This document shows, piece by piece, positions 54,701 to 64,000 of a stretch of DNA of 64,000 nt. Under the pieces are notes generated by a model, which did no database searches, had not been told where the DNA came from, and was given only the letters and a program-made list of their open reading frames with translations. Numbering within the stretch: the stretch's first letter is position 1; each line of letters starts with the position of its first letter. Both the position numbers and the translations under genes were made by a program. Source of the DNA: Glandiceps talaboti (Eukaryota; Hemichordata; Enteropneusta; Spengelidae); assembly GCF_964340395.1 (NCBI RefSeq), contig NC_135566.1, positions 13,371,001-13,435,000 of the forward strand, read 5' to 3'.

Positions 54701-57700
54701 CGTGTGCCGCTATAGATCCATACCAGGGGTAATAATTGTAAAGTACTTTGAGCACAAAGTGGGAAGCGATATATAAATATCAACATTATCAATATAACAT
54801 TATTATTATGTTACGATCCAAAAATAGGATATTTTGAATTTTGGTTTGAGTGTCTCGTTGTTTTGTGAATGAAAAAAAATCAAAAATCAATGCTGATTGG
54901 CATCCATATGGTCTCTTAAATTAACAAGAGGATTACTAAAATTACACGCATTAATTACGCATTTATGATCTGTGAAATCTACACTTTTCTATAAATTATG
55001 CAAGAATGGAACGACTTTGGTAGTTTTGTTATTTGTAACTGGTTTAGGACATACATTCCTTGATCACTAGTCAAATACACAAAATGAATCAATACATGTA
55101 TTTAATTGGCTTGAATACTCCCGAAAGACTACTGAGGCACTGGAGGAAACAAACCACTCTGTTATGCAAATGTGTACACAGCACTTTGCAAATCAACGTT
55201 AAAACTTGTATATAATTATATATAGATCAAGTCATTTGAAGGGCTACATTTATTGATTTCTGGCATCCGTTTGAGAATTTTGTTGTAAATGTTGTAAATA
55301 CTCAAATCAATGTATCTATGGATACGCTTTTTCTTCACTATTGGTTCAAGATACCTCATACAGAAAAAACTTTTAAACAGCCACAGTGAGGGCAAAATTG
55401 TAATGATAGCAGCTGAAATATGATATCGAAACTTTGATTTTTGAAGAATGTTGTCTTTCATCTGCGTATATGACAGTTTGTTTATGCGTGCCTCTCTGAA
55501 TAATTTTTAATCTCATCATAACTATTAAAGCTTATCTGTACCTCTGCCTGCTAATTTCGCCTCGCCTACCTACCCGTCTCATGCTGTCTTTCACATACAT
55601 TCTACTTTTCCAGCTTCCTGTCCTGCAGGGCAGTATGCATACAGTGCCCACTGCTATGAGGTTGTCACTCCAGGCGTGTTTGATTATTTCATGTCTCGGA
55701 TCATGTGCCTGCAGCTGGCTGATGGCGGTGACTTTCCGGTTATAGAGGACGCTGGTCACCAAGCATTCCTGGCCAGCATCGCTACTGCAGGGAATAACTT
55801 TTGGGTTGGACTATATGATTCTTTAGGTACCGGTGGACGAAATTATACATGGGTTGATGACCAACTTTTAAGCAGCACAGGTTATACAAGCTGGGCACCT
55901 TCCGAACCAACAGCAGAGAGATGTGCACTTATGGATAACACACAGGACTTCGACTGGGTCGCTACGGATTGCCTCGGGACAATGTCATACATATGCAAAA
56001 TTCCTGGTAAGTACAGACTCGTTACCCATGACCTATCACACCGAGCCATGAAAACTATACAAGCATAAGGAGGTCTCCCAATAATACGAACGGGTAGATT
56101 ATTATGGGATATATCTTATATACTTATTAGGCCTAACGAAAAAAAATTGTGTGTTTCCGATTACGCCCAATTTTAGAATAGGTTGAGTTTTTATTTTATG
56201 TTTTTATATTATTTTTTCGTATGTGAGTGTCTAATTCAGGTAGTTATGTTTTCCATTGTTTTTCATATGGTCTCTGTGTTATTGGTTTCTTCTCATCAGA
56301 TGTACAACCATTACAGATTGGAAGAACAGTTTTATATTGTCTTTTTAAGTTTATGTCAGTTTCCACATCCACTATTTCTTCACTATTTTCGCGATTTTAT
56401 TATTTTTTCACGAATACGTAAAAAAAAGTTAAGGGTAGGCGTGAAAAACTAGATGGGTTGGGTAACTGGAACCAAGCAATTTTTTTATTAGAACTTAGAG
56501 AGATGGCAAGATTTTTGTCAGCACTCACTCACTCCAAACTTGAGATAAAGACATTTTACCCCATCGTTGAAAACAAAACAAAAATGCGTTGTATACCTTA
56601 CGCAAGCCAAGTTGAACACCTTCAAATAAAATATGGATTTATACTCTCAGATGACTGTCGTTCTACAAAACAAAATGTTCAAAATATTCAAAATCGACAT
56701 TTTTTCCCGATTGTTCATAAGTTATGCTCGCGGAGGTATAATTATATCATTCCCCGATATTTTTTCTTCATTCAGCAGGGAAAATGCTCCTGTCCTACTG
56801 GTCTTGTCATTACTCGCCTTACGACTCGTAGTGACAAGGCCAACTAGGCCATTCATATTTTCCTTGGCTGACCAAAGAAAAATGGGGAATAGTATCAACG
56901 AGTCAACTAAGTACGTCAACACAGTGATCCAGTACAGTAATCGAACAGTGAGATTTTAATCTTCATGATGTTTGAGCAACAGCAGAGCTGACAGACTAAC
57001 ATTAGCAATAACTTCTAACTATTTAACAGCAATATGATATATTCTAATATGTTGGCATTTTGATTGCTCAGATAATTCCATTTTGTGTACATTTGTTGTT
57101 GTTGTTTTTATCTTTTAGAAAATGGTATTTACTGTTTTGAGCATGTCAATACAAACACCTAACTCCATTTGTGATCTCATTGATATAGATAAAACTGCCA
57201 CAACACCGGAAACTACAGTAATACCTCAAATGACGTCACAGATAACATCACAACCTGGATTAGCCAGTCCGACGATTACAAACGCCCACACTACGACCAC
57301 AAGAGTTGAACCAAGCACCACTGCGGGAACAACATCGCCACAACCAAACACTGTGACGACCACGGAGTTAACATCAACCATCGACGCATACGTGGGAAGT
57401 CATTCAACACGAACAGACCGTTTACAAACAACGCAGGCGGAAACGACAACCAACGTAGGACAACCCTCAACAACGTTGCAAGGATCAACACCAAATGCCC
57501 CACCATCGAGCACAATACTGAATACACCTTCGAATTCTATGTACACTGCAGTATCGCCGTCTTTGACAACTTTTGATTTAGAAACAAATGGCGAGGAAGA
57601 TTCCAGCAGTGTCAATCAAGTGTATCGCAATTTACCTTTTTTGGTAGTGTCCATTTTTTTACTGTTGATTGCAACTGTCGTGGTTGTTTTAGATTGTTAT

Positions 57701-57811
57701 TTCCTAGCGATAGAAAGACGGAGAAGAGGCAAGAAGAAAGCAGACGACAAACCGCCCTTGAATCAAAGTCGCGAGTGTAATATTGAGCATGAAGCGCGAG
57801 GCAAACCATAA
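51696..57811 (+). CDS. Membrane C-type lectin with mucin-like stalk, gene 3
   Basis: Predicted type I membrane receptor, 369 residues, exons 51696-51789, 55614-56006 and 57189-57811 (94+393+623 nt), phase 1 junctions. Residues 1-31 are a signal peptide. Residues 32-162 are a six-Cys CTLD (CPAGQYAYSAHCYE, DGGDFPVIEDAGHQAFLASI, FWVGLYDS, YTSWAPSEP, RCALMD, DWVATDC, YIC) with an NYT sequon before the WVDDQLL strand. Residues about 163-300 are a Thr/Ser/Pro stalk, not built of clear repeats. NLPF leads into the helix at about 313-337 with Asp331, followed by a 32-residue tail that starts ERRRRGKKK. EPT and WVA replace the canonical motifs. Intron 1 contains two LINE fragments and a MITE-SINE pair, intron 2 a family A MITE. 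Confidence 0.86.
51955..52229 (+). pseudogene. Non-LTR retrotransposon fragment (C-terminal part of reverse transcriptase ORF)
   Basis: Reads KLEILDVYKLYRFLVSTFVH, LPHSIDEYC, YDYNTQQKEQDNL, CLPSGKTYYGKQSMTYMGAS and TWNSIQ. This order is the standard C-terminal region of CR1/L2/RTE-like ORF2 proteins. Ends abruptly where the minus-strand LINE tail begins. Confidence 0.75.
52231..53285 (-). pseudogene. 5'-truncated L2/CR1-like LINE on minus strand, with frameshift
   Basis: On - the frame 53284-52613 carries the reverse-transcriptase catalytic motif (HHAFADDNQLY), NKLQLNDCKTEVILI and VKNLGVTLDCNL, then LILSRLDYCNAL. After a frameshift the ORF end shows WN-LP and FR-SLKTHL. A 3' untranslated stretch ends in (ATT)n at 52231-52243. 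5' truncation is usual for LINEs. Confidence 0.85.
53598..53620 (+). repeat. Short (GTATC)n tract
   Basis: Four to five units. Confidence 0.85.
54243..54591 (+). mobile_element. MITE family A, copy 4, 3' end cut by a SINE
   Basis: Left end TAGGCCTAATAAAA and the family body are present. Sequence switches at about 54591, inside GGGGTCGGGG, to SINE sequence. The missing right terminus is not found beyond the SINE. Confidence 0.8.
54592..54810 (+). mobile_element. SINE, 5'-truncated second copy
   Basis: Aligns with the 2322-2671 copy from CTGTATAATT through GACCTGGTAGGATAGAGGTT, CCAGGGTAAAGGGCT, TACCAGGGGTAATAATTGTA to an AT-rich tail. Lacks the A and B boxes. Confidence 0.85.
55614..56006 (+). 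CDS. Lectin gene 3, exon 2 (C-type lectin-like domain)
   Basis: Acceptor ACTTTTCCAG, donor GTAAGT, phase 1 on both sides, 131 codons, six conserved cysteines. Confidence 0.92.
56126..56496 (+). mobile_element. MITE family A, copy 5 (in intron 2 of lectin gene 3)
   Basis: Left TTAGGCCTAACG ... AATTGTGTGTTTCCGATTAC, right GGTAACTGGAACCAAGCAAT ... ATTAGAACTTA. The body is close to the 3203 copy. Confidence 0.82.
57189..57811 (+). CDS. Lectin gene 3, exon 3 (stalk, transmembrane helix, tail)
   Basis: Acceptor CTCATTGATATAG gives phase 1 and an open frame to TAA at 57809-57811. The other nearby acceptor (ATCTTTTAG, 57118) would hit a stop in phase 1. The open frame starts at 57122 but the first 22 codons are judged intronic. 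Confidence 0.82.
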
Positions 57812-58874
57812 ACCATATTAAAAATGGTGTTATAAACGAGTATTGGTGAAGCCTGGAGCCAATCCTGAATGGTTTGCCAGTTTCAGGTGGTCAGCTAGGT
57901 TCATTCTAATAATAGATTCCAATGAAAATATTGCATGTCTATAGGACATTCATTATGTGAAAAGAAAAATCACCCAAATCTAAAATTTGATAAAATGTTT
58001 CATTCTGAAACCATGCATATTTTTTCTCACTATATTCACAGTTTATTCTTACTTTTTCCATTCCATTTTGTTGTCCTGCACTGATAGACTTAAACAATTT
58101 CATCATTATTGGTTTCAAGTTATTTTGAGGGTATATAAATTGAATTTTTCGTTCAAAATCCTGTATCTATAAAGAAAGAATTGGACGAAATCTACTAGCA
58201 TTAACCATGGATTTTTAGCCAAACTCGTTGTGAAGGATAATTTTATCTATATTTCTCCAACAAATAGAAAAAAACAACCATATGGTCACCGTATTATTTT
58301 TCATCAGACAAAGGGAACTTCCTCGACTTCGCCTGTGAAAAACTGTATTTAGGCGCGTGTCGTCTTTGACTTTATTATTGGGTCATACTATAGCTCGTCT
58401 TGTGTCATGGTAGTTTGGCAAAATTTTATGTCAATCGTACACAAAAAAAATAAGTAGGATAATGTCATATACATGTGTCACATTCATTGATTGTGTAGAG
58501 TGAAAAATTTCAATTTTGACATAATTGTTTCCTACATTATTCTATACATTTAGACGTTCGAGAAAGACAACGTGTAGGGTTATTCGACCGTAACTTAGTC
58601 AGCTAGCTATGGACACTGGGTTTCTATATTTTGGACGTTATTGACAAACGTGTATTACGGACATGCGCAGCAATATATGTTGATTCAAATTATCTCAAGT
58701 ATTAACTTAGTGTCAATTGTAGTCTGGCACAGTCCTCGTTCCGATGTATTTATATTTATTTATTTATTTATTTATTTGTGACGTTTTCTTATCGGTTTGC
58801 CAATAAAAACTGAAATCTCGCGAGACTGCGAAATCTTGCATGATTGCGAAACATAGTTTATCTGAATGAGGACT

Positions 58875-59045
58875 AGTCTCGCTGCCAGACTCTTGGCTAT
58901 CATTCCTAATCTTTTTATGTATACCGAGCGGCTTAGCCGTGAGAATAGAGGGACTTGTCCCTCGCTTCTCGCGGCTTCGCCGCTCAGGGCATTCGTGCGC
59001 CTTACAAAGTTAAGGGAGGATCGTCACGAGTCTGGTAGTGAGGCT
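58875..59045. mobile_element. GC-rich MITE with ~10-bp target duplication
   Basis: Left AGTCTCGCTGCCAGACTC and right GAGTCTGGTAGTGAGGCT are inverted. Flanks are GAATGAGGACT (58864-58874) and GAATGGGACT (59046-59055), identical but for one inserted base. The centre has a GAGCGGC/GCCGCTC hairpin. The overlapping 93-codon frame is not a gene. Confidence 0.8.
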
Positions 59046-61527
59046 GAATGGGACTGGCTCCATCTGCATTGTGGGTGGCGATTCACCACCGGTCACAATA
59101 CTATTTGTGGGTTCACTATGCATATTGTGCGAGTAATTAAGAGGTGAAAAAAACCAGGGCGAAGTGTCGTGAACTTTCACCCCTTAAATTTCCGTGGCAA
59201 TTCACATTAAAGGTATTAACATCTGGCATACATATAACGGTTTGAGACAATGGATTCGGATGGCAGGATCGTCTGCAAGTTGAATTTTACGGAGTCACAT
59301 TCACCCGGTAAAGAAGACAACTATCCAAGGCTACTTCTCTCGTAAAGATGTTTCACTTTAATTTCAACTGGTAGTGGAAAATCCTAGCCTGTATAAATTA
59401 GCCCCATTTTGCCTCGATAAATGTCGTTTCAGGACAATTCCTGTTCCATATCAATCGTCATAATTACACCACTCCGTGTGTCCAAACCCTTTATTTCACG
59501 AGTACATTATTTACACGTGTGTGCATCGATTGTGTAATATATATGTGTGCAAGATCCAGAGATTGCGTTATTCGAATACAATATCATTGCTCTGCAACAC
59601 ATGTTCACTAAAATGTATTCATTTCTATTGAAAACCTAAATGACAATGTATAAAGCACACAATATTCTCAAGATAATTACTTTTACACCGTACGTCTCAA
59701 ACGTTGATACAATAGTTGCAAGCAATGTTATTTTTTTTTCATTTTTGAACGTTTGGGGTGTTGGGGTTTGCACGCAAAACTAAATTTAGTACAAACCCCG
59801 GAACATTAAATAAACCCCTAAATCAACGCTCCAATTATTGTAACTGCGCATGCTCTCACAACTTCTATTCAAAAGTAGACAGCAAGTCCCCACCTTGCTT
59901 AATACATCAGAGAATCAACATCTTTGATATCCATAAACGTTGTAAACTTCAAACTTGCATGTTCATCTTTTGACCTAATAGCTAAAATACGATCGCTGTA
60001 TACACACTCTCGACCATTACATTACTAACCAGTTGTTCTATAGCTATCCGACCCGAGCTAAAATCAATTACAACCTACCGATTCCAACAGTAAACTTGTC
60101 AATATAGTAAGCAGCTACCCACACCTGAATTCAATAAGAAAGACCCATAAAAAATATATTTAAGATGAACCTAAAGCAGTATTTTTGGAGGAGATGACTA
60201 CATCTTCCTGACTCTTTAACTTGCCTCTATAATTTCAGTTTTGTACGTATGCTTTTTATTTTTTTCTATTCATTTCATTTCAATGCTACAAGAGAGAACA
60301 TTCTGTATATTACGGTAATAATATAATTTTGCCACCGACATAAATCTCCATCACAATTCTGTATTTTTGTTGTTATATCTCATACCCCTAATCTGCCTTA
60401 AATTTTAGTTTATTTTTGGGCCATGTGGACTTTGATTAGTTCCTCGCGAACTATTTCCCATGACCCTCACCAGAATTCTGTTTTACTTTCATAGCATGTA
60501 GAATGTATGTTTTGTTTTTGTTCTTAATTTTCTGGTGGACTAAATTTCAATTCAATTCAATTCGTTACTACAAATATGGCCGCCATGCAGTAAAGTTATA
60601 CAAAGAATATGTACCGATCAAGTGAACTCGAATTGACTTGTTCATCATACAGATGGCTGTGCACCAAAACAGGTGCGTCAGAATAAAGCGGTTATTAAAT
60701 GATGCCCCTAAACACATGCAGTTAATTTTCGTCAGTATTGACAATTGGAGAAGTCAGTAAATTGAGATAACGGTCTACCAAAAAAAGGCGAGTACGATAC
60801 AGATTTTGGAACACGTATTACATGTAGTATGCAAATGTACTAAAACTGCTTAAAGAAATAACTGGCTAACAAACTCACTTCGAATTCAAAACAGAGAAAC
60901 GATAGCGACAACTCAATGGTCAGTGAAATCGCGTAGGCTTTAGAGCCACGCAAAGTAGACTTGCCTTGTGGACGAATACAATTATTTTACAAGTTCAAGG
61001 TACATGTATACAATTTTAGAGATCACAAGGTTTCAATTTTTCTCACCAGTCTATCTCCAAAGTCATCGAGAAGCCAGGGACAACTGAATGTACGACGGTA
61101 CACTACCAACACGCTCTCAAAGGGAAATGTAACATTTATGTAAATATGTGTTCCATAAATGTCACGTGGATAAAATGGCTTGGCCAATCACTGGTCTGTT
61201 GCTCACATTACTCGCTAATTTGTGACCATGTCCTCAAACCCAATGGTCATTAGATATACTGAATTAGATCATTTTATTTTGGAAGTCACAGAGAGCTCAG
61301 AATTGAGTTCATAATGCCACTTTATTGTCGTATGTATTTGTACAATGTAATTCGTGATGGTTGTATGTGGTATTAGTCTCCCACTCTCGGTGAAGCAATA
61401 CCATACAAAGCATAGTTTTAAAAGCCATGTCAAATCTTTTCTATGTAACAAACTTATAGTCTAAAGAGCATAATATTTTTGTAACTTCTTTGTCTTTCCT
61501 CTTTTTAAAATTGTGGGTCTAGTATCG

Positions 61528-61815
61528 TGGTCTAGTGAATGTGTCTAAAACTAAAGAGATGACTATTGACTTTCGTCGAAACGCGGTGCCTGATAGCCCC
61601 ATCGTGATTAATGGTGAGCCTGTTGAACAGGTGGTGTCGTACAAATATCTTGGTTTGACCCTTGACAATAACTCTCATTTACATATCATACTTAATCTGT
61701 CAAAATGAAGTGCCAACAGCGCTTACACGTGCTTCGCCGGTTGCGCGCTGTCAAAATGATAAATGTAGATGCTAAACTGCTCTTACTCTATCGTAGCATT
61801 ATTGAACCTCTCTGA
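61528..61815 (+). pseudogene. Non-LTR retrotransposon fragment (reverse transcriptase, thumb region)
   Basis: Reads GLVNVSKTKEMTIDFRRN, then PIVINGEPVEQVVSYKYLGL and TLDNNSHL. After a frame change come MKCQQRLHVLRRL and LLLLYRSIIEPL. This is the standard segment following the catalytic domain in LINE reverse transcriptases. No tail or 5' part seen. Confidence 0.78.
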
Positions 61816-62185
61816 CCATCTTACATCAGACAGAGGAGACTCATCATGAACAGGGACCAAGGATACCAACTACCATCGATGTATGGACATATTATTCCAC
61901 CAGAGACATGAATAATTAAATAATTATATGATCAAGGTGCGGTAGTAGACAGATCAAAACGTCTCATTCTCATCTAGTCCATCATTCCAAAGCAACTAAA
62001 TTTACATATCTAACTGATTCTTGTAATGAACAATTATACATTTCCGCTATTGTTTTCAGGTTTAGTACATGTTTCACTGAGTTCAAGTCTGACTGATAAT
62101 CTGATACAATACTTTACCTTGTCCATTTAGGAACCTTGGAAATATATATCAGGCGGTTGTAATTCATAGCGTTTCCTCCCCCGGT

Positions 62186-62330
62186 CAAGGTATGTTTCCC
62201 TCCCCTATCAAGGTATGTTTCCCTCCCCTATCAAGGTATGTTTCCCTCCCCTATCAAAGTATGTTTCCCTCCCCTATCAAGGTATGTTTCCCTCCCCTAT
62301 CAAAGTATATTTCCCTCCCGACTCAAAGAA
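62186..62330 (+). repeat. Minisatellite of a 23-bp unit, about six copies
   Basis: Unit CAAGGTATGTTTCCCTCCCC plus TAT, with point changes (AAG/AAA) in the later units. Confidence 0.92.
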
Positions 62331-62876
62331 TATTCCGTGCGTCCTGATTACATCGCGGGAAGGCTTGATACCTTGATAAAAACTCATGTTGAAAATTTAC
62401 ATGATTATAATAATTACTGAAATCAAGTTAACATTATATAACAACAGACATAATCATGTATACTTTAAATACGTACGTATACTATACTGAACTAGGTTAG
62501 ATCTGAACTAAACAATTTGTTCTTTTTGTGAAAATGTGCCATAAATCACATAAAATAGCATTATATCGCGTATCAAAAGAAATTTGCTCGGGTAATTGTT
62601 TTGCATAAATTCACATAGCCATTGTGCTGATTACATGTGATGAAAGTATAAATTTCCTTTAAAGTGTAAATGCTTCAAAAATCACAATGATATATATGTC
62701 ATTAAAAATGTCTTTCACAAGTGCCATGCATTCGATATTTCCTAAATTTTTCAATTCCATTCTCTGGGAATCTCAGTTGCCTCGTTTGATTCCTGGACGC
62801 TGGATATTATTCCCCAGGTGATGAATATTCGTGAGTCAGAAACAAGTAGTTGTTTTAATTTATCTCTCATTTTCTT

Positions 62877-63235
62877 TTAAAAACCCGTTTCCTGTGTTTC
62901 TTGAGACGTTTCATGGGTGTTTATGTTCTGGGTTGTTGTAGTCTTGTTGGCCCGATGACCACAGTTTCTCTGCTTGATGAGAAAGATAAGATCCACAACG
63001 ACCACAACGGTGACTACTATCAGTAGAATCGTTGATATCAATGAAAAAGCAAGATTCCGTCGGACAGAATCATTTCCACCTTCTGGGTTCTTTGTCACTT
63101 CCTGTGTGTTCGTGGTTTTCGTTGAGCGCGACCAAACGAGAGTATTTGTCGCAAACGTCGATATGGCCGATGATGGCGCTGTATTGGTGTGCGTTTGCGT
63201 TAGCGCTGTTGATGGATTCGTACTTGTTGTCGGAG
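62877..63235 (-). CDS. Membrane C-type lectin gene 4, last exon only (stalk, transmembrane helix, tail)
   Basis: On -, acceptor TTTTTCTTTCAG then phase 1 continuation PTTSTNPSTALTQTHTNT, a short Thr/Ser stalk (about 70 residues), NDSVRRNLAFSLISTILLI, and VVTVVVVVDLIFLIKQR with the family's intramembrane Asp. A 33-residue Thr/Asn/Gln-rich tail ends at TAA (62877-62879). Unlike genes 1-3, the tail is not strongly basic and the Cys after Asp is replaced by Leu. The CTLD and signal exons are not present up to position 64000 and must lie beyond the window. Confidence 0.8.
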
Positions 63236-64000
63236 CTGAAAGAAAAAAGGAACACAATACAACTTCAGTCTATGGTCATACGAAGCAGAATGAAAAAAAG
63301 AAGTGATGCAAATATATCCAGATATTTGCAGTAATCATATTTAAAAACTTAACTTTTCTCATTAATTCACAATATACTCTAGTCGCTCGCATTAAATTAA
63401 AAAAAAAATGTATTGTAAGGTAACACGAGTTCTTACTAGTTAGTGCTTTTATGAGTAAAGCTCGTCTGATGAAGGTGAATAAGAACCGGTATATTTAACA
63501 AGTTGTTAACAGACTGGAAGGCGATAGTTTGATGTAAATTGTATGTATTGGATAAATGGCTTAAAGTGGCCATATGGATGAGGATTGGGTATTTATTTCT
63601 AAAACAAATGTATCATGGCTTCGTACATGAAAAAAAAACAGTGTGAAACAACATTTGCCAAGTCCTTGTTTATAGCTGGGTGAAATGTTTGCTATTGTAA
63701 CAATAAACTTTTTACACATTTTTTTATAGCTTTTTGCAGTGTATTCAGGGACAAACACAGACTTAGTATATGTTGTTTCACATTGATTTTTTGAAGTAGG
63801 AAGTAGTGACAGAACTGTTTTATAAATGAAAAATCCAAAATAAATACCCAATCCTCATCCATGTGGTCATTTTAAATTAATGAAAATATTACAGAAATTG
63901 AGATACAATAACACACTATAAATACAATTGAATGCATATGACCAGCGTCACGACTATGATTTTCAAGATAAACTCAATTTATAAGACCGCTGTATATAAA
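63236..64000. other. Intron of lectin gene 4 (right edge)
   Basis: No CTLD exon found. Contains a family D MITE. Confidence 0.6.
63565..63871 (+). mobile_element. MITE family D, copy 3, with TTAA target duplication
   Basis: TTAA at 63561-63564 and 63872-63875. Left AGTGGCCATATGGATGAGGA and right TCCTCATCCATGTGGTCATT are inverted over about 40 bp. TTAA duplication points to a piggyBac- or Kolobok-type transposase. Confidence 0.85.

Larger units (their letters stand above)
51790..55613. other. Lectin gene 3, intron 1
   Basis: Filled by a + LINE fragment, a - LINE fragment, a GTATC tract (53598-53620), a family A MITE truncated by a SINE, and otherwise unremarkable sequence. Confidence 0.65.
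57812..62876. other. Intergenic region between convergent lectin genes 3 and 4
   Basis: Holds an ATTT tract (58753-58780), a GC-rich inverted-repeat MITE, a LINE scrap and a 23-bp minisatellite. A candidate AATAAA lies at 58802. No other gene supported. Confidence 0.6.

Noticed and set aside
49661-56421. Recurrent short frames containing DVQPLQIGRTVL
   Set aside because: They are the same stretch of MITE family A translated in each copy, with different starts, stops and frameshifts; no sign of coding constraint.
57122-57188. Using the first ATG of the 57122-57811 frame as the start of a separate gene
   Set aside because: The frame is the family's stalk/TM exon and joins the CTLD exon in phase 1 from the acceptor at 57187-57188. 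The preceding codons are not Thr-rich and have no signal peptide.
62186-62330. CRISPR array
   Set aside because: Head-to-tail 23-bp units without unique spacers in an animal genome: a minisatellite.

Overview
The window is animal nuclear DNA. Genes are split by GT-AG introns, the DNA is A+T-rich and full of microsatellites, and it carries SINE, LINE and MITE relics. The gene content (a smoothelin, and mucin-stalked C-type lectin receptors) and the repeat load suggest a marine invertebrate bilaterian; I cannot name the species from sequence alone.

Region 1 (about 1-21 kb, + strand): the 3' part of a smoothelin gene. Nine exons from 7483 to 17419 join in frame (1302 nt, 433 residues plus stop). 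They encode an N-terminal smoothelin domain, a Thr/Ser-rich linker, a charged helical segment and a C-terminal calponin-homology (CH) domain. The 5' end of the gene is not identified. Introns and flanks hold minisatellites, a tRNA-derived SINE and several MITEs.

Region 2 (about 27-63 kb): a cluster of paralogous type I membrane C-type lectin genes. Each has three exons joined by phase-1 introns: signal peptide; six-cysteine C-type lectin-like domain (CTLD); Thr/Ser/Pro mucin-like stalk plus transmembrane segment plus basic tail. Three are complete on + (26954-31932, 38570-42806, 51696-57811; 475, 410 and 369 residues). The last exon of a fourth lies on - at 62877-63235, its 5' exons beyond the right edge. 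A frameshifted relic of a stalk/TM exon lies at about 47359-47620. All members keep an Asp within the transmembrane segment, and the three CTLDs lack the canonical calcium/sugar-binding EPN/QPD and WND motifs.

Region 3 (32.75-35.30 kb, between lectin genes 1 and 2): a nested repeat structure bounded by about 45-bp inverted repeats. It contains two palindromes embedded in (TA)n arrays. Each palindrome carries a complete type I-like hammerhead ribozyme core in each orientation, preceded by a conserved box that resembles a tRNA D-arm/A box. A 246-bp perfect-palindrome MITE with a 9-bp target duplication has inserted into the first. This is the most unusual feature of the window and looks like a hammerhead-bearing mobile element (retrozyme or Penelope-like).

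The space between lectin genes is crowded with at least four MITE families in several copies each (23.6-63.9 kb), fragments of L2/CR1-like LINEs, and long microsatellites. The cluster has evidently grown by tandem duplication among repeats.
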